DNA of 64,000 nucleotides, taken from Coffea arabica. Taxonomy: Eukaryota; Streptophyta; Magnoliopsida; Gentianales; Rubiaceae. Shown here in pieces: positions 21,042 to 34,600 of this stretch. Position numbers and translations under genes: made by a program. The stretch's first letter is position 1. Each line of letters begins with the position of its first letter. The DNA lies in assembly GCF_036785885.1 (NCBI RefSeq), contig NC_092323.1, positions 4,504,501-4,568,500 on the forward strand, given 5' to 3'. The notes under the pieces were generated by a model. It ran no database searches. It had not been told where the DNA came from and saw only the letters and a program-made list of their open reading frames with translations.

Positions 21042-23709
21042 ATGGCTGCGGCTCTTCCAAGGCTTTCGCTCTCGGGCACACTCCTGGTGCACCCCAATCG
21101 GAAAACACTAACAGCAGCGCTAACGACGTCATCAGTGGACACCAAGCAGAGATTGCCTTATAACCCACATCGCACCTACCCTGCTAAACCCCAAAAACCC
21201 CAACTTGATCTGACTCCCACGCTTTCCACCTCCAGCATATCGGTTTCCGACCTCCTGAAACGCGCCACTCCCGCCCCCTCCTCTACCACCGCCAAAGGTA
21301 TAGTTAAATTACTAGTTACAAGTAATTAAAACGCAATTATTGTACAGAGGCCCAGAATACACCTTTTTTTTCTTTAAATTCAATTTGAATTAGCTGCGGG
21401 GTATTATTACGATAGGGACTCTCTGTGAAAGTGAAATGACGTACTTGGGATACGAGAGATGGCTTCCCAGTCCTCCCAAGGTGGAGAAGCCTCGTTCTGT
21501 TTTCAACGCGGCATCGTTGGCTTACATTGGAGACTGCATTTACGAGGTTTTCTTCTTCTTTGCTGTGCTTTTTAAACTTGGGGATGGGAGTTCAGGAAGA
21601 GTTTGAGAGTTAAATTAAATAACAATGGAAACTTGATGGTATTTGGTAAGTATCAGAATGGCTACTGCTGTTGCCATAACTTGGTGCTAATCAGATTCTC
21701 GGCCTGAAAATTTGCAAGTAAAAATTGTATACGAAAGAAAGAATATTCTTTTGATAACTCCACACTAGTAAATTTTCAAGAATTTAATAAGTTAGCTGCT
21801 CTGATTTTTTATGTGGTTAGAGAGCTAATGATTTTCTCTTTTGAAGGTTGGTTCTTTTACTAATCTGTTTTGCTTTTACTACTTCCTGAATCTGATGATG
21901 CAGTTATATGCTCGAAGACACTTTCTTTTTCCTCCTTTGAATATTGAAGAATACAATGATCGTGTGACGGCAGTTGTGCGTTGTGAGGCCCAAGTAAGAA
22001 TAGAATTCTGGTTTTCTTTTCATATAAGCTGAGGAAGTTTTTGCCTAGATTGCGTCTAGTATGTTGTACTTGTTTCTATGAAGTTACAAAGATTGTTGAA
22101 GAAAGCAATCTCATGAGCATAGAAATCCTTGTAAGACCACATATTTTGCTGCCATCCATCCCTAGCGTGGTTTAGTGCTGTATTCATATCTTAGGCTTTT
22201 TATCATTTTTTGTAGAAAGTGTTCAAATTGTAGTTTTACCCAAAAAAAAAAAAGGAAAGGAAAAGAAAAAGTTTCTTTTCATTTTCTTTAAATTGGTTTC
22301 CCATTCTTTCACTACTTGTTGCATAAGAGAGTTGGTTCAGCTGAATAAAGAGTGAATCTATGTCTGCGTTCTATATTGACTTCCATTTCTTTTGTTTTTT
22401 CTCTTCCCGATTCAAATGCATATTCCTTGTTGTTTCCCAGCACAAATATGTTTAGAATCTTTTTTGATGTACTTGCTATGTTTCAGGATGCGATGCTGCA
22501 AAAACTTATTAATGATGATTTCTTGTCAGAACAAGAAAGGTTGGTGTTATGTTTATTTCTTAAAAGTGCTTCTTCAGAATTTTAAATTGTATGCAAACGT
22601 ATCTTCTGTTGCAGATGAATAGGCATAGTCATTCCCTCGAGGGTAGAGAAAACTCAAAGTTCATTTACACCGAAGTAAAGGGGAAATTGTTGATATTCTA
22701 GTCTATCAGATGAAACAAACTTCTGAAGAATAATAATATTGTAGATTGTCGGTCCTGCTTCCTGGGCCCTAAGACAATGGAAAAAACAACTATGAAAGTC
22801 CCAAAGTTGATAATCTTAAGAGAAAAAGTGTCTGTATGAGATTTCTATGTTTCCGTTGCACTGGGGAGCAATTTCATCTCAAGTTGCTGCTGCCATTTCT
22901 TGGGAAACATGATCAATGTTTTCCAGAAGTTGTGTGTATGTTATTACAACTGCAGTTGTCTTAAGTGTGGCATCTGATAAGCACTTTGTGCAGGGATGTG
23001 CTTCGTTGGGGGAAAAATGTTGGTTCATCAAAAACAAGGACCAAAAAGCGTGCTGGGGTGGCTGTTTACAACAGGGCCTCTTCACTGGAAACTCTTGTTA
23101 GTTCTTCCTACTTACTGTACATATGAGTATTCATAGATGTATACGTATGTTAAGAAATTTGTTGATTGACTTTCATGTTTTTCCCTCCATTTTCAGTTTG
23201 TCAGTTCTATTGGGATGATACTAGGAGATCAAACCATTGTTTAAAAATATTCATGTCATTCTTGTGTTAAACTTTGGTCAATTATCTCAATGTTATGCAT
23301 CTGTTTTGTATCACCTCATTTATCTTGCAAAATTTGGTACGCAGTCATTTACAGCTCCATACTTAAATTTATTGATGCAAAGAGTTGAGATTAGGTTGTT
23401 TCTAAGCATGTTATCCTCTGTGGTTCTCCCCATTAAAAAGCAACTTTTATTGGGCATTCTATGAATGTGTTCCACAATCATTCTGAGATTCTTTTCTCTA
23501 TGACCATATCTAAGAGATGCTTGTTTCCTACTATTTATCTCTGTTCCCAAAAAGTTTTGATTTCAAGTGAAACAGTTTTATGTCAATTGTAGGTTGGCTT
23601 TCTGTATCTGACAAATGTTGAACGTTTAGAGGAGATCATGCTGATGTTGGGCTTCTGTTCTGGTGCTTCTGACCAGTCAATTCCAAAGGAAGAAGACAGT
23701 AAGAAATAG
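21042..23709 (+). CDS. Plastid mini-ribonuclease III (RNC3/RNC4-like, 6 exons)
   Basis: The product is about 249 aa, from exons 21042-21297, 21416-21546, 21904-21993, 22487-22539, 22994-23096 and 23593-23709. The frame closes exactly. The first 80 residues are rich in Ser, Thr and Pro, as in a chloroplast transit peptide. The RNase III domain follows: ASLAYIGDCIYELYARRH is the signature helix with catalytic Asp, and YNRASSLETLVGFLYL holds the second acidic site. There is no dsRNA-binding domain, so it belongs to the small Mini-III class. In Arabidopsis the two plastid enzymes of this class mature 23S rRNA and help degrade intron RNA. The start ATG at 21042 has a good context (GCCGCCATGG). Confidence 0.88.
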
Positions 23710-25648
23710 CACTTTTATATCCCAAAAAGTACAATGAGTTTCGTGTTATATCCAACTCCTGCTATATAGTTGCCCATTGTAATGCATGAATGCTTCAGTG
23801 TTAGAAATTATAGAAAATAAGTTTTTCACAGTTTTGGGTTGCAAGAGAATAACTGAGTTGAGGTAAAAATGGAGCTTCTTTTATAATCTGGGGGTAAAAA
23901 CAACAAAATGCTCAGTCAACAGTTATAAACATTAAGCAACTTTATCCAAACTCATTTGATTGCTTCTCAGATGCATTTTAACTTATTTTGCTTACATCAC
24001 AAACACAATTTCCAATCAACTTCTGATCTCACATATATCACATTATAAAAGATGCTATAGTAATTATTCAAATAATCTCCTATCCAAACACTAACATCTT
24101 TTTAGTTCTTCTTGAGCCTTGCTCTGAATGTAGTTAGTACAAGTGTTTTTTTATTAATAGGGCAGTCTCTGAATGAAATTTCTGCCAGGTTCCTGGTGGA
24201 TGCAGATGTTGTATTTACAGGCAAATCAGACTTTTTAATTGATAGCCTCATCTGTTGCTCTTCTTCCTGCAGGCAACTAGAATTGCGGGTTATGTGAATT
24301 TTCAATGTCGCAGACAATGGCAATTTGGCGATGGTGATGACGAAAGACAATCTCTTTGCTCCAAATTCTCATAGTTGGCCCTTTTTACTTCTGCATTGCC
24401 TGATGGTAAAATACATTCTTATATTGCTCCTAGTAGTTGAAAATCATTTTAGGTCGTTAACTAGAAAGATGCAGTACTAAAGCAACTCGTATAACTTTTC
24501 TCAGGCATAGAACAATTTGAACGTTTGTTGATATTTTGGTACAGCTCCTTTTTGCACATTGGTGTTTCAGAACACAACTGTCAGATGCCAAGATCAACAT
24601 GATATAGGCTATAGCCAGGACCAAAGTACCCAGTGCCCAGCTATCGTCTGAACATCACTACAGAAGTTGAAAAATCCGAAGCGGATCATGCTTTAAACTC
24701 TGCTCGAATATGCTTTGGAATTTCAGTGTTCACTTTTTCTTGTTTGTTAAATATTTATGCGTGATCCAATTTCTTTTGCTACACTCCCCACTTTTCTTCC
24801 ATTTTCGCGACCGCTGTTAACTCAGCGGTGCTGGTAGCTAAGGCAAAACCTGAAAATTGAACCACTTTTTGAAGTCCTGAACGGTTGGAAATCAGAATGG
24901 TAACTGGACATAATGAAGTACCATATGGAAAATCAGGGTTAAAACTCCGTTTAACCAAATTAGATTTTTCGTATTTGCCAAGCAAAAATTTAAAATCCAA
25001 GCAAAAAGAGAGAAGGTGTTTGCATGCAATACTTGCACCTTAAGGGCATTGTCTTCAACAAATGGAAATGGGCCTCTGCACTTTCCTTTTTGTTTTCATG
25101 GCCGCATTCCGTGCTTTGCTACAATCCTTTTCCAATTTCTTTTGTTTTTCGTTTCTTTTTACATTCTTGTAATTGTCAACGATCTTTTACATTTCATGTC
25201 TCTGAATCGGACAATTTTTTTGATGGGCAATAGCTGTAGGGTCGAACAGCGAATTCCTTTATGCACAAGTCCGATTAGGAAAACCAAAATCGCTTTGCAC
25301 CCAACGCTAGCGCGGCCCAAGTGCCCAACTGCCTAAGGGGCTACCCGGAATTAACGAAAACCATGAAACCCTCTCGCCTGACTGCGACCACAGTCCACCG
25401 TCAAAGAACTACGCACTGCTCGCTCGACTGCGGCACCGACTCACCAAGGTTTAAGAAGGGTTTAAAGTTTGCTATTGGCTTATTCTCCAATCGAAATGCC
25501 CACCCGGTCGTCTATATTCCACATTTGTTTTTTTGATCACATGAACTTCTACTTCGAAAATTTTCTTTCCCCATTTTGCATCTACTCTCCAGTCTATCTA
25601 TTCAACTAGGCTTCCCCTCTGCATTAAACATTTATTCCTCACAATTTG
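23710..25648. other. Intergenic region, mini-RNase III to RPOT2
   Basis: This holds the 3' untranslated region of the RNase III gene, a MITE relative (23945-24090) and the RPOT2 promoter. DNA just upstream of RPOT2 (about 25230-25450) is notably richer in G and C than its surroundings. No extra gene was recognised. Confidence 0.45.
23945..24090. mobile_element. MITE relative of 6606-6766, opposite orientation
   Basis: Read on the minus strand, it has GTTTGGAT, GAGATTATTTGAA, TTTTATAATGTGATATATGTGAGAT and TGATGTAAGCAAA in the same order as the element at 6606-6766. The left end is eroded, so only the right inverted repeat is clear. Confidence 0.5.
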
Positions 25649-28600
25649 ATGTCCAGCACCAAATCCCCCATTTCTCTGAATATCAACATTGGTCGCTTGA
25701 CCCCCAATCCAGTTTATAAACCGAGAATTTTTTTACTAAAACCGCCCGAGATTTCCACCGTTATGTGGAAAAATATAGCAAAACTAGTCTCTTCCAGAAC
25801 CCTCAGAACCCAAGAATTTGGTTCCATTTTTAATCCTCACTCTCTACCTCGAACTTACAGTTTTCTTGGGTTTTCCCAAGATTCTATTTTTCCTGAGAAA
25901 TTCAAGTTTTCAACTCTTGACTTCAATCCCTGCTCCGGCAACGGATTTCTAGAACAGGGTTTTCGAAAAGTTGGTGAGTTTTCGACTAGGGATGAGTTTT
26001 TGGCCAGGCCAAGTTTGAATTTTGCGAGGAACCAAATTAGCATCAATGGTCTGAGCCAGAAAAGCTACGCAAGTCTGGCCGAGGCGATTGCAGTTTCATC
26101 AACTGATGTGGAAGAAGATACTTCTGTAGTTGCCGCAGATGAGGTTCATGAATTGTTGAGTGAAATGAAAAAGGAGGACAGAAGGCAGATGAGCTTTCGG
26201 TGGCGCAAGCATCATAGAGCAGTTTATGGAATGGGCAGTAAGAAGTACCATGCGCTGAAAAGGAGGCAAGTGAAAATTGAGACTGAGGCATGGGAACAAG
26301 CAGCTAACGAGTACAAGGAGCTGTTGAATGATATGTGCGAACATAAGTTAGCACCAAATTTGCCATATATGAAGTCGCTTTTTTTGGGATGGTTTGAGCC
26401 TTTGTGCAGTAAGATTGCTGAGGAGCAGGAGTTATGTAGGCTGCGGAAAAGCAAGGCTGCCTATGCAAAGTATTTTCATCAGTTGCCAGCTGATATGATG
26501 TCAGTCATTACTATGCATAAGTTGATGGGATTGCTGATGACAGGAGGTGAGCATGGCAGTGCAAGAGTAGTACCAGCTGCTTGTCTAATAGGTGATGCTA
26601 TTGAACAGGAGGTTAGTGAAATAGAATATTTTTCACCTAATTACTTTGGTTTCAAAAGCATAACTTAAGATGGAGGGTTCGCCTTTTTCTAAAAGCATGT
26701 TCTGCAGGTGCTGTACTTGATTCATCCTAAATTGCTCTGATTGACATGTAGTGATTTACAGACGTAAGTGGTGAAATCTCAGGTCACTAGTTCAACTTTA
26801 TTAAGAATTACCAATCAGGATATCATGTAATGTAATTGAAGAAGTGTATTCCCTTCTTTATACGAGTTTGTAAGAAAAATAGGCGGGAGAAAGAGATCAT
26901 CTTGTTAGACATATCTATAAATTGTTTCATGTGGACTGCAAAATGATTGTGATCTTGGTTTGTGTGATTGATACTCCAAATGCCACAGGGTAGAAGCAGG
27001 ATAAGATTTATTAGGTTGTTACTGAGCTTGCTATATTCACGTGACTGTGAAGACATTATGATATTGTGACAGGCAAGAGCATGAACTGAATGTAGCTATT
27101 TAAAATTTTTGTAACAATATTGGCATTTTGAGGATTTTAATTTATAATTGCTATAGTTATGGATGGATGCTATATACCAATGAATTTGACATCACAGTTT
27201 AAAACCCTGTGTGAGCCTCTGAGGCAAAGATGGTTTTGTAGATATGTTGGATAACCTTAGGTCTTAAAACGAAACAGGTAGAAAAAAATTTATACGTTTC
27301 CTTATTGAGATTCTCGTTGGCAGATCATATGCATCCTTTAATTGTTATTGCTAATAGAAATAATTGGTACTATATGTGGAGTTTGTAAAGTTCTTTGCTT
27401 GTATAGACTTTGAAGCTGGGGATGTTTATATGTATTTCTTAGCGAGTGTATGGATCATTTTGGGACTGATGTTTTGTTGTGTAATTTGCTAGCATTTTGG
27501 CTTGCCTGACATACTGATGAGAACAATGGCCTATGTATGCTTGTCATGTTCACAAACATACTGTAGAGTTTTCTCAATATTGGGATGTTGCCAGATGTTT
27601 CAAATCTGGTTCCTGCAATAATTTATGTAGTTTTTATTCTGTAAAATTTTTGATCTGTACAGATTAGGATACACAAGTTTCTGGAGAAAACCAAGAAGAA
27701 AAAAGTAAATGAAGAGATGAAAATGGAAGGAGATATGACTACCAGTGTAATTCAAGAACAAGAGAAACTACGGCGAACTGTTACAAATTTGATGAAAAAA
27801 CAAAAGCTGCATGTGGTGCAGCAGATAGTGAAGGGTCAAGATGATTCAAAACCCTGGAGTACAGAGGTTAAAGCAAAGGTTTGATCTAATCTGGTACTTG
27901 ACGTAGGGAGTTTATGAAGCTTTAGTTTGAAACTATCTTAACGTGCAGCTTTTATTTATGTTTGTAGGTTGGGAGCCATCTCATCGAGTTGCTTCTGCAA
28001 ACAGCATACATTCAGTCTCCAGCTGATCAGTTAGCAGACTGTCCACCTGATATTAGGCCTGCATTTATACACACATTTAGAACTGTAACCAATAATACAA
28101 AGTAATGATACTTTTCCTTTAGTGGTTTTTCCTGTCTATTATTACATCTTTAAAGTGCTTATGGCCTTCTGTTTAAGTAGGAGTCCTAGCAGAAGGTATG
28201 GCATCATCCAGTGTGATCCTTTAGTCCTCAAAGGCCTTGAGCGAACTGTAAGTATATGTAATTATTCTTGAATTTGTAGCGTTCTTAGAAATGAACTGCA
28301 AATATTTTAGAACTTGGGGTAAATTTGTTGTCTTACGACGAAGGTTCCTTGCTATGTCACCTTAAGTTTGTTGATTTATCATACATTGTCTCATCTTTAA
28401 TTTAGGTGTCTTCCTGAGATTTGTTATATTTATGAACAGGCCAGGCACATGGTTATCCCTTACATGCCAATGTTGGTACCTCCAGTCAAGTGGACAGGGT
28501 ACTGCAATTTTAAATTCTTTTTATTTTCTAGGATTGCAACACCCTGTCATATGTAAATTCAATTTAAGTTTAATTGCACTATTATGCTGCTTGCCTTTCT

Positions 28601-31600
28601 CTTTTGATTAGTTAAATGTGAAACCAAAAAGACTTGGCTCTATGTGTTCTTTAATTTACCCAAAAATTGTAGCTTAACCCCTGTTTTAAACCAGTCTACT
28701 CGAATTTGTGTTGTGTGTGGTATGGAATATTCATTTGTTGCATTCATCTCTAACAATGTAAACAAGGGACTTACTCCATATATATATATGTATGTATTTA
28801 TGTAAGTATGTATGTATATGTATGTATGTATAGTTAAAAAGCTGAGGAATTCAAAAGGTGCCTTGATTCTTTTCAAGGCATCTTCTGCCAGAAACTTGAA
28901 GGAGCGGAATTTGATTGCAACAGATTGTTTGCATTGCTGTATAACATTCTATGGATTAAGAATGTAGTACCATAGCCTAAAAGATAAATAGAAAATCAGC
29001 CTGTTTATTACCTAGAATTGCCCATACCACCACCGGTCTGGTGGGAGAAAAATATTGTTTGGTGTGTAATTGAAAGATTGGTTGTGGAGACTTGAGGTTC
29101 AGAATCTGCTTATGCTTATTTTAGCTGAGAGTACAGCCTAGTACTATATTCTGAGAAACACTGCCAAATTCTAAATGCTTGTCAACAAGTGTCATCTTCA
29201 CTGAAAATCCTCTTAGGGCTTCCACTGGAAGAACAATATTTTGTAAGGGAGGAAACAAACCTGTGGTTTATGTTATTTTATTTTCTTTAATTTTGTTTTG
29301 TTGGCTGACAGGTCTTTGTTTTGCAGTTATGACAAAGGTGGGCATCTGTTTCTTCCTTCGTATGTCATGCGCACACATGGTGCAAGACAGCAACGTGAAG
29401 CAGTCAAAAGGGCACCAATTAATCAGTTGCGACCAGTCTATGAGGTTCATAAACCTGCAATTTCTCTTCTTCAACTGTCCTGTAAGGGTGGCACACATCT
29501 TCTGCTGACAGTATGATATGCAATGTGCATCTTGTACCTTTTGTGTGGGCAGGCCCTGGATACACTTGGAAACACCAAATGGAGGGTGAACAAAAGGGTC
29601 CTCAGTGTGGTAGATAGGATATGGGCTAGCGGAGGTCGTCTTGGTAACTTGGTTGACCGCAATGACGTAGGTTCTATGATATTATGTGCTTTTTTTTTTT
29701 ATATGTGGAACTTTTTTTTTTCCCTTAATGTCATTTTTAGGTCAGAAGCCTGTTCTAGTCAGTTGCAAAGATAAATTTTAAACAAAATATGCGAATTTTT
29801 CTTATTATGCAGATCCCTTTGCCAGAGGAACCTGAAACGGAGGACGAAGCTATACTGAGGAAGTGGAAATGGAAAGTTAAATCTATCAAAAAAGAAAACA
29901 GTGAAAGGCACTCACAACGTTGTGATATAGAGTTAAAACTTGCTGTATGTTGGAAAGTTTTCTTTGTTTTTTATGGCCTTTTCCAATATATATTAAGCAA
30001 AATTTGCATGAACTTGATAAGAACTGTTGAACAGGTGGCCCGAAGAATGAAAGATGAAGGAGGTTTTTTCTATCCACACAACCTTGATTTTCGAGGCCGT
30101 GCATATCCAATGCATCCACATTTAAATCATCTGGGATCTGATGTATGTAGAGGTATGCTTGAGTTTGCAGAGGGACGTCCTCTTGGAAAGTCAGGCCTGC
30201 ACTGGCTGAAGATACACTTGGCAAATTTATTTGCAAATGGTGTAGATAAATTATCTCATGAGGCTAGAATAGCCGTTACCGAAAATCACCTGGAGGATAT
30301 ATTTGATTCAGCTGACAGGCCACTTGAAGGACGACGTTGGTGGTTAAATGCTGAAGATCCATTCCAGTGTTTGGCTGTGTGTATAAATCTCTCAGAAGCC
30401 TTGAGAAGCCAGTCTCCTGAGACAACTATTTCGCATATTCCTGTTCATCAGGTATCAGTTTGCCATGCAATGACAATCCCTGGTTTTGACAAATTTTTTA
30501 TGGCATTTTGTGGTGAAGATTAACACTGAACTTCCCGACAGCATTGATTATTTGACCTACTACATATCTTTTTGAGCTTTACGCTTTCTAATCTCTTAGT
30601 TTTCTGAAAGAGGGACCTCTAGGTTTGGCGTATAGCATCAATTTATTTTTTTTCTTTCAAGTGTTTCAGCTGGATCTCAATTTCTTTCTTTGTGTTTGTT
30701 AGATGTGCAATTATCATTTCTGAGACTCCCCGCTGATAAAATATTCTTTCTTGTTTTCTTTGTGTCATTCAATTATTCAGGATGGTTCCTGCAATGGTTT
30801 ACAGCACTATGCTGCTCTTGGAAGAGACAAGGTAATGGCCCTTTCTTTGTCCTGTGTATGCACAACCCCCCCCCCCCCCCCCCCAACCCAAAAAAAAAAA
30901 ACCAAAGTTTTTCTTCTGTTGTCACTTGTTTGTAAATGAATGGCCAATGAGTTGTTCAGACCAATCTTTAAAGAACAACAAAACCTTGTTTTCTATTCTT
31001 GAGCATTTAGCTATATTTGGGGTGACAGTTAACAGAAAGTGCAATTATTAAACCTAGTAAAGACCCATGTAGTTTTAAAGTGTCATGTCCATTTGATTTG
31101 GGTCATCTGTTGTTCTCTGTTGACAATAAGACTTCTAGATATGTCTTGAACATGTGATTTTTCATCTCTCTTCAATCGTTTTTGGTTGGTGAAATCCTTC
31201 ATGCAGTTAGGAGCATCTGCTGTTAATCTGGTGGCTGGAGAAAAACCTGCTGATGTTTACTCAGGAATAGCTGCTAGGTAATCTGCTTTTAATTGGTTTA
31301 TTTATCAGTTTATGTGAAGTTGATGCATGCAGTGATTTTAACATTTCTAATCTTGTATCAACTACAGATATTCAGACCCTGTTTCTATTGTGTTTAAAAA
31401 AAAAACAAGGATAAAAGGATTTTCAACTATTTTTCTTCTCAGCTTGCTAAAGTTTCACCATTCAACTTGAAAGTTGAAGCTGGATGCGGTAATAGGAAAT
31501 GATACATGATTCTGTTTTTTGATGATATCTTCTTTTAGGCTCTCAAATTTTCTTTTCTTTGGGTGATTGATATCATCTAATGGTTGAAATGTCTTTATTG

Positions 31601-34600
31601 CTTGAGTTCAGCTTTTGCATACAGCTTCATTTACAAACTATTTTCTGCAACTACTTAAACTGGTAAAATTAAGTTCACAAGAATACTACTTGTTTTCTTG
31701 GAGTTTACGTAATTTTTAACTTACATTGATGCCTTTTTTGAGCATATAAAAGGGAACTTTTGTAATTAGAAGACTGAATATTTTTTGAGTTCTTTCTGAC
31801 AGGGTGCAAAGCTTACTGAAATATAATCCTTTGAAGGTTGAACCTTATATGGTTGTCATTTTAGTTCTTTCTGACAGGGTGCAAAGCTTACTGAAATATA
31901 ATCCTTTGAAGGTTGAACCTTATATGGTTGTCATTTTAGCATAAAAAAAGCTTTGAATTATTGTAACTTTTCTGACCCGTTCAGTATCCTTTAGGAATTG
32001 CAAAACAGTGCAATTTCTTGAGAATTTATGGTTTACCTGCACTTTTAAGTTCGTGGTACAAGTCATTCTTTTGAACATCATAAACTGTTAATGCAGAGTT
32101 CTGAACATCATGAAGAGAGATGCACAAAAAGATCCTGCAGTTTTTCCAGATGCATTGCGAGCAAGGGTTTTAGTCAATCAGGTTCTGCCTTTCTCTTTTT
32201 ATGGTTTTATGGAAATTATGGTCGTCTGATTGTTTGTCATAGATCTTGTATCGTTTAAAGTTATGTTTTCAGCATTTGCTGGTCCTGGCGAGGAGTTTGA
32301 CAAATATAGTCTTTCACCATGCATTTTCTTGCTCATGTAGATTGATCAAAATGATATTTCAAATCTATAGTAGTTGGTAGGGTCACTGCTTGCTAATCCT
32401 CCTGTTAATAGCTTTGCAAAGTGGCTAACTGCCTGTATTCTGATTGAAATTTAGGTTGACAGGAAATTGGTCAAGCAAACAGTGATGACCTCAGTGTATG
32501 GTGTAACCTATATTGGTGCTCGTGATCAAATTAAGAGGAGATTGAAGGAGCGTGGTGCAATTGCTGATGATGCAGAGCTCTTTGGTGCGGCTTGTTATGC
32601 TGCAAAAGTATGGACAAGACGCTGGCCTTATATATTAACTCAATCTTACTGCATTTGATGAATTATAATGTTAGATGGAACGAGCATGATCATGCTCATC
32701 TATGCGTGAATAGTTGGATCAAGAAAAGGCTGTGTGCCTTGCTTATCTGATGATGTATTAATAGTAAGAGTACCTCCCTTAAGGTTTAGTCTCTCATTCA
32801 GCTAAAACCAGTTGATATACAACTTCAAATTGAGCTTTTTGGGAAATTGAGATTGTGTTAGTGGTGATTAAATGTGTAATTTGCATCTTTGCCTTGACAT
32901 CAATGGGGACTTTGAGATGGACATTAATATTCAATGTCTTGACTCAATCAGAAATGTGATGAATTTAATATTTGTATCGGGAATTAGAATCTTCTCAATG
33001 ACCTGGTTAGATTAGGAGCTTGTGAGTAATACGATAGCATTCCTCCTGTAACTTAAGATGATTCATGATTCATAAGTACTCATGCATGTGTCATTCAATC
33101 AAGATTTATCCACTCCATGATAACACTTCTTCACTGTTTGGTACATTGGTAGGTCACCTTGACTGCATTAGAGGAAATGTTTGAAGCTGCACGAAGTATC
33201 ATGAGCTGGCTTGGAGAATGTGCAAAGGTGTGTACCAGAATGCATTTGATTTTGTATAATCGTGGATGGTACCTGGTGAATTTATTTATCAACAATCTTC
33301 TGAATAGTGAGTGGTTAGTTTAGTGGAAATCAGACGTCATTGGCAGTGGTTTTTTGGTAGATTTCCTCCAATTGACTTCTCTGCTATGACACCGTACCTT
33401 TCTTTTCTGCCTAGAGGAATTTCTAAATTAGGCCAAATGAAAATTTCTCTGCATTGCTCCAATAATCATCTTATGTGCAATATAAAGCAGATGATATCTG
33501 ATCTAATGTTTTTTGTGTAACCTATATACCAGTTTAGCTGAGCTCTTCTATTACAATCTTGTCTGTCTTCAAGAGATATCTTATATGAAGACTTCGAAAA
33601 TATTAACCGATACAAGGCAGTAATCCTATCTTCTTGTGCATTGTTTTCCATCCTAATTTTAGTGTCTATATGAGGTACACTTTGATAAGAATGATTCCAT
33701 TTTGAGTTATGAACTAAATATTGCTCATAGAATTTATTTTGGTAATTGTCTCATTTAGTTGCTTGGTCCTGGAAAATCACCAACTAGCCATCTTTTCCTG
33801 TCAATTAACCAAAAAGCTGTGACAGGTTATTGCATCTGAAAACCAGACCGTTAGGTGGATGACTCCACTTGGACTTCCTGTTGTGCAGCCCTACCGTCAG
33901 CTAGGAAGGCATCTTGTGAGTATTGGATGTTTTTCACATTATATCTTGTTTTTCTTTTGTGGCCATTAATGTTTGTTTGATGTATAACTTTCATTTGCAT
34001 GCAGATTAAGACTTCACTTCAGGTGTTGACACTGCAACGCGAAACAGAGAAGGTAGTAGTAATCGATGTTGTTGGTCCAAGTATGACTCTTAAAGCTTAT
34101 CCATCTATGGTTGCAATGCAATTCTCATCGGGTGAATCAGTCAACAAGAGGATAATCTGGAGCTTTATTCATATTTGCCATAACAAAATGTATAGCAGAC
34201 CTTACAAATGTTTCGCACTGTTTTTAGCAAAAGATTTACTTGTTGAGCCAGGCTTTCTGATAAAATTTGCTTACATACTTTAGAGGGTTATCCCATCAGG
34301 TGGCGGTGCTTGTAAGAAGACCATGCAAATCGCTTTGAAGTTTTTCATCTCTCTTCACATAGACAATTTAAAGCATTTAAAGACGTCTTATCTTAGCAGT
34401 TTGCAGTATATAGTTTTGGGAAATCAGCTGCCATCAACAGAAGTCGTAATTGTTAGGTTTAGGACCTCTTGATTGTATTGGCATCTGTCTTGCCCTTTGT
34501 GGTGTGAGGTTTTTCCATTAACTTGCTAGATTGCTGGAGTAACTTCCTGATTTATTTTTTTTTTCTCCCCTTTATGTGGTATAGGTCATGGTAAAGAGGC

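Noticed and set aside
21419-21430. Acceptor at GAAAG before ATGACGTAC for exon 2 of mini-RNase III.
   Set aside because: It breaks the frame after exon 1. The acceptor ending at 21415 keeps it.
22916-23101. A short Cys-containing ORF resembling a secreted peptide.
   Set aside because: It is an alternative frame of exon 5 of the mini-RNase III gene, where the in-frame translation gives the family sequence.
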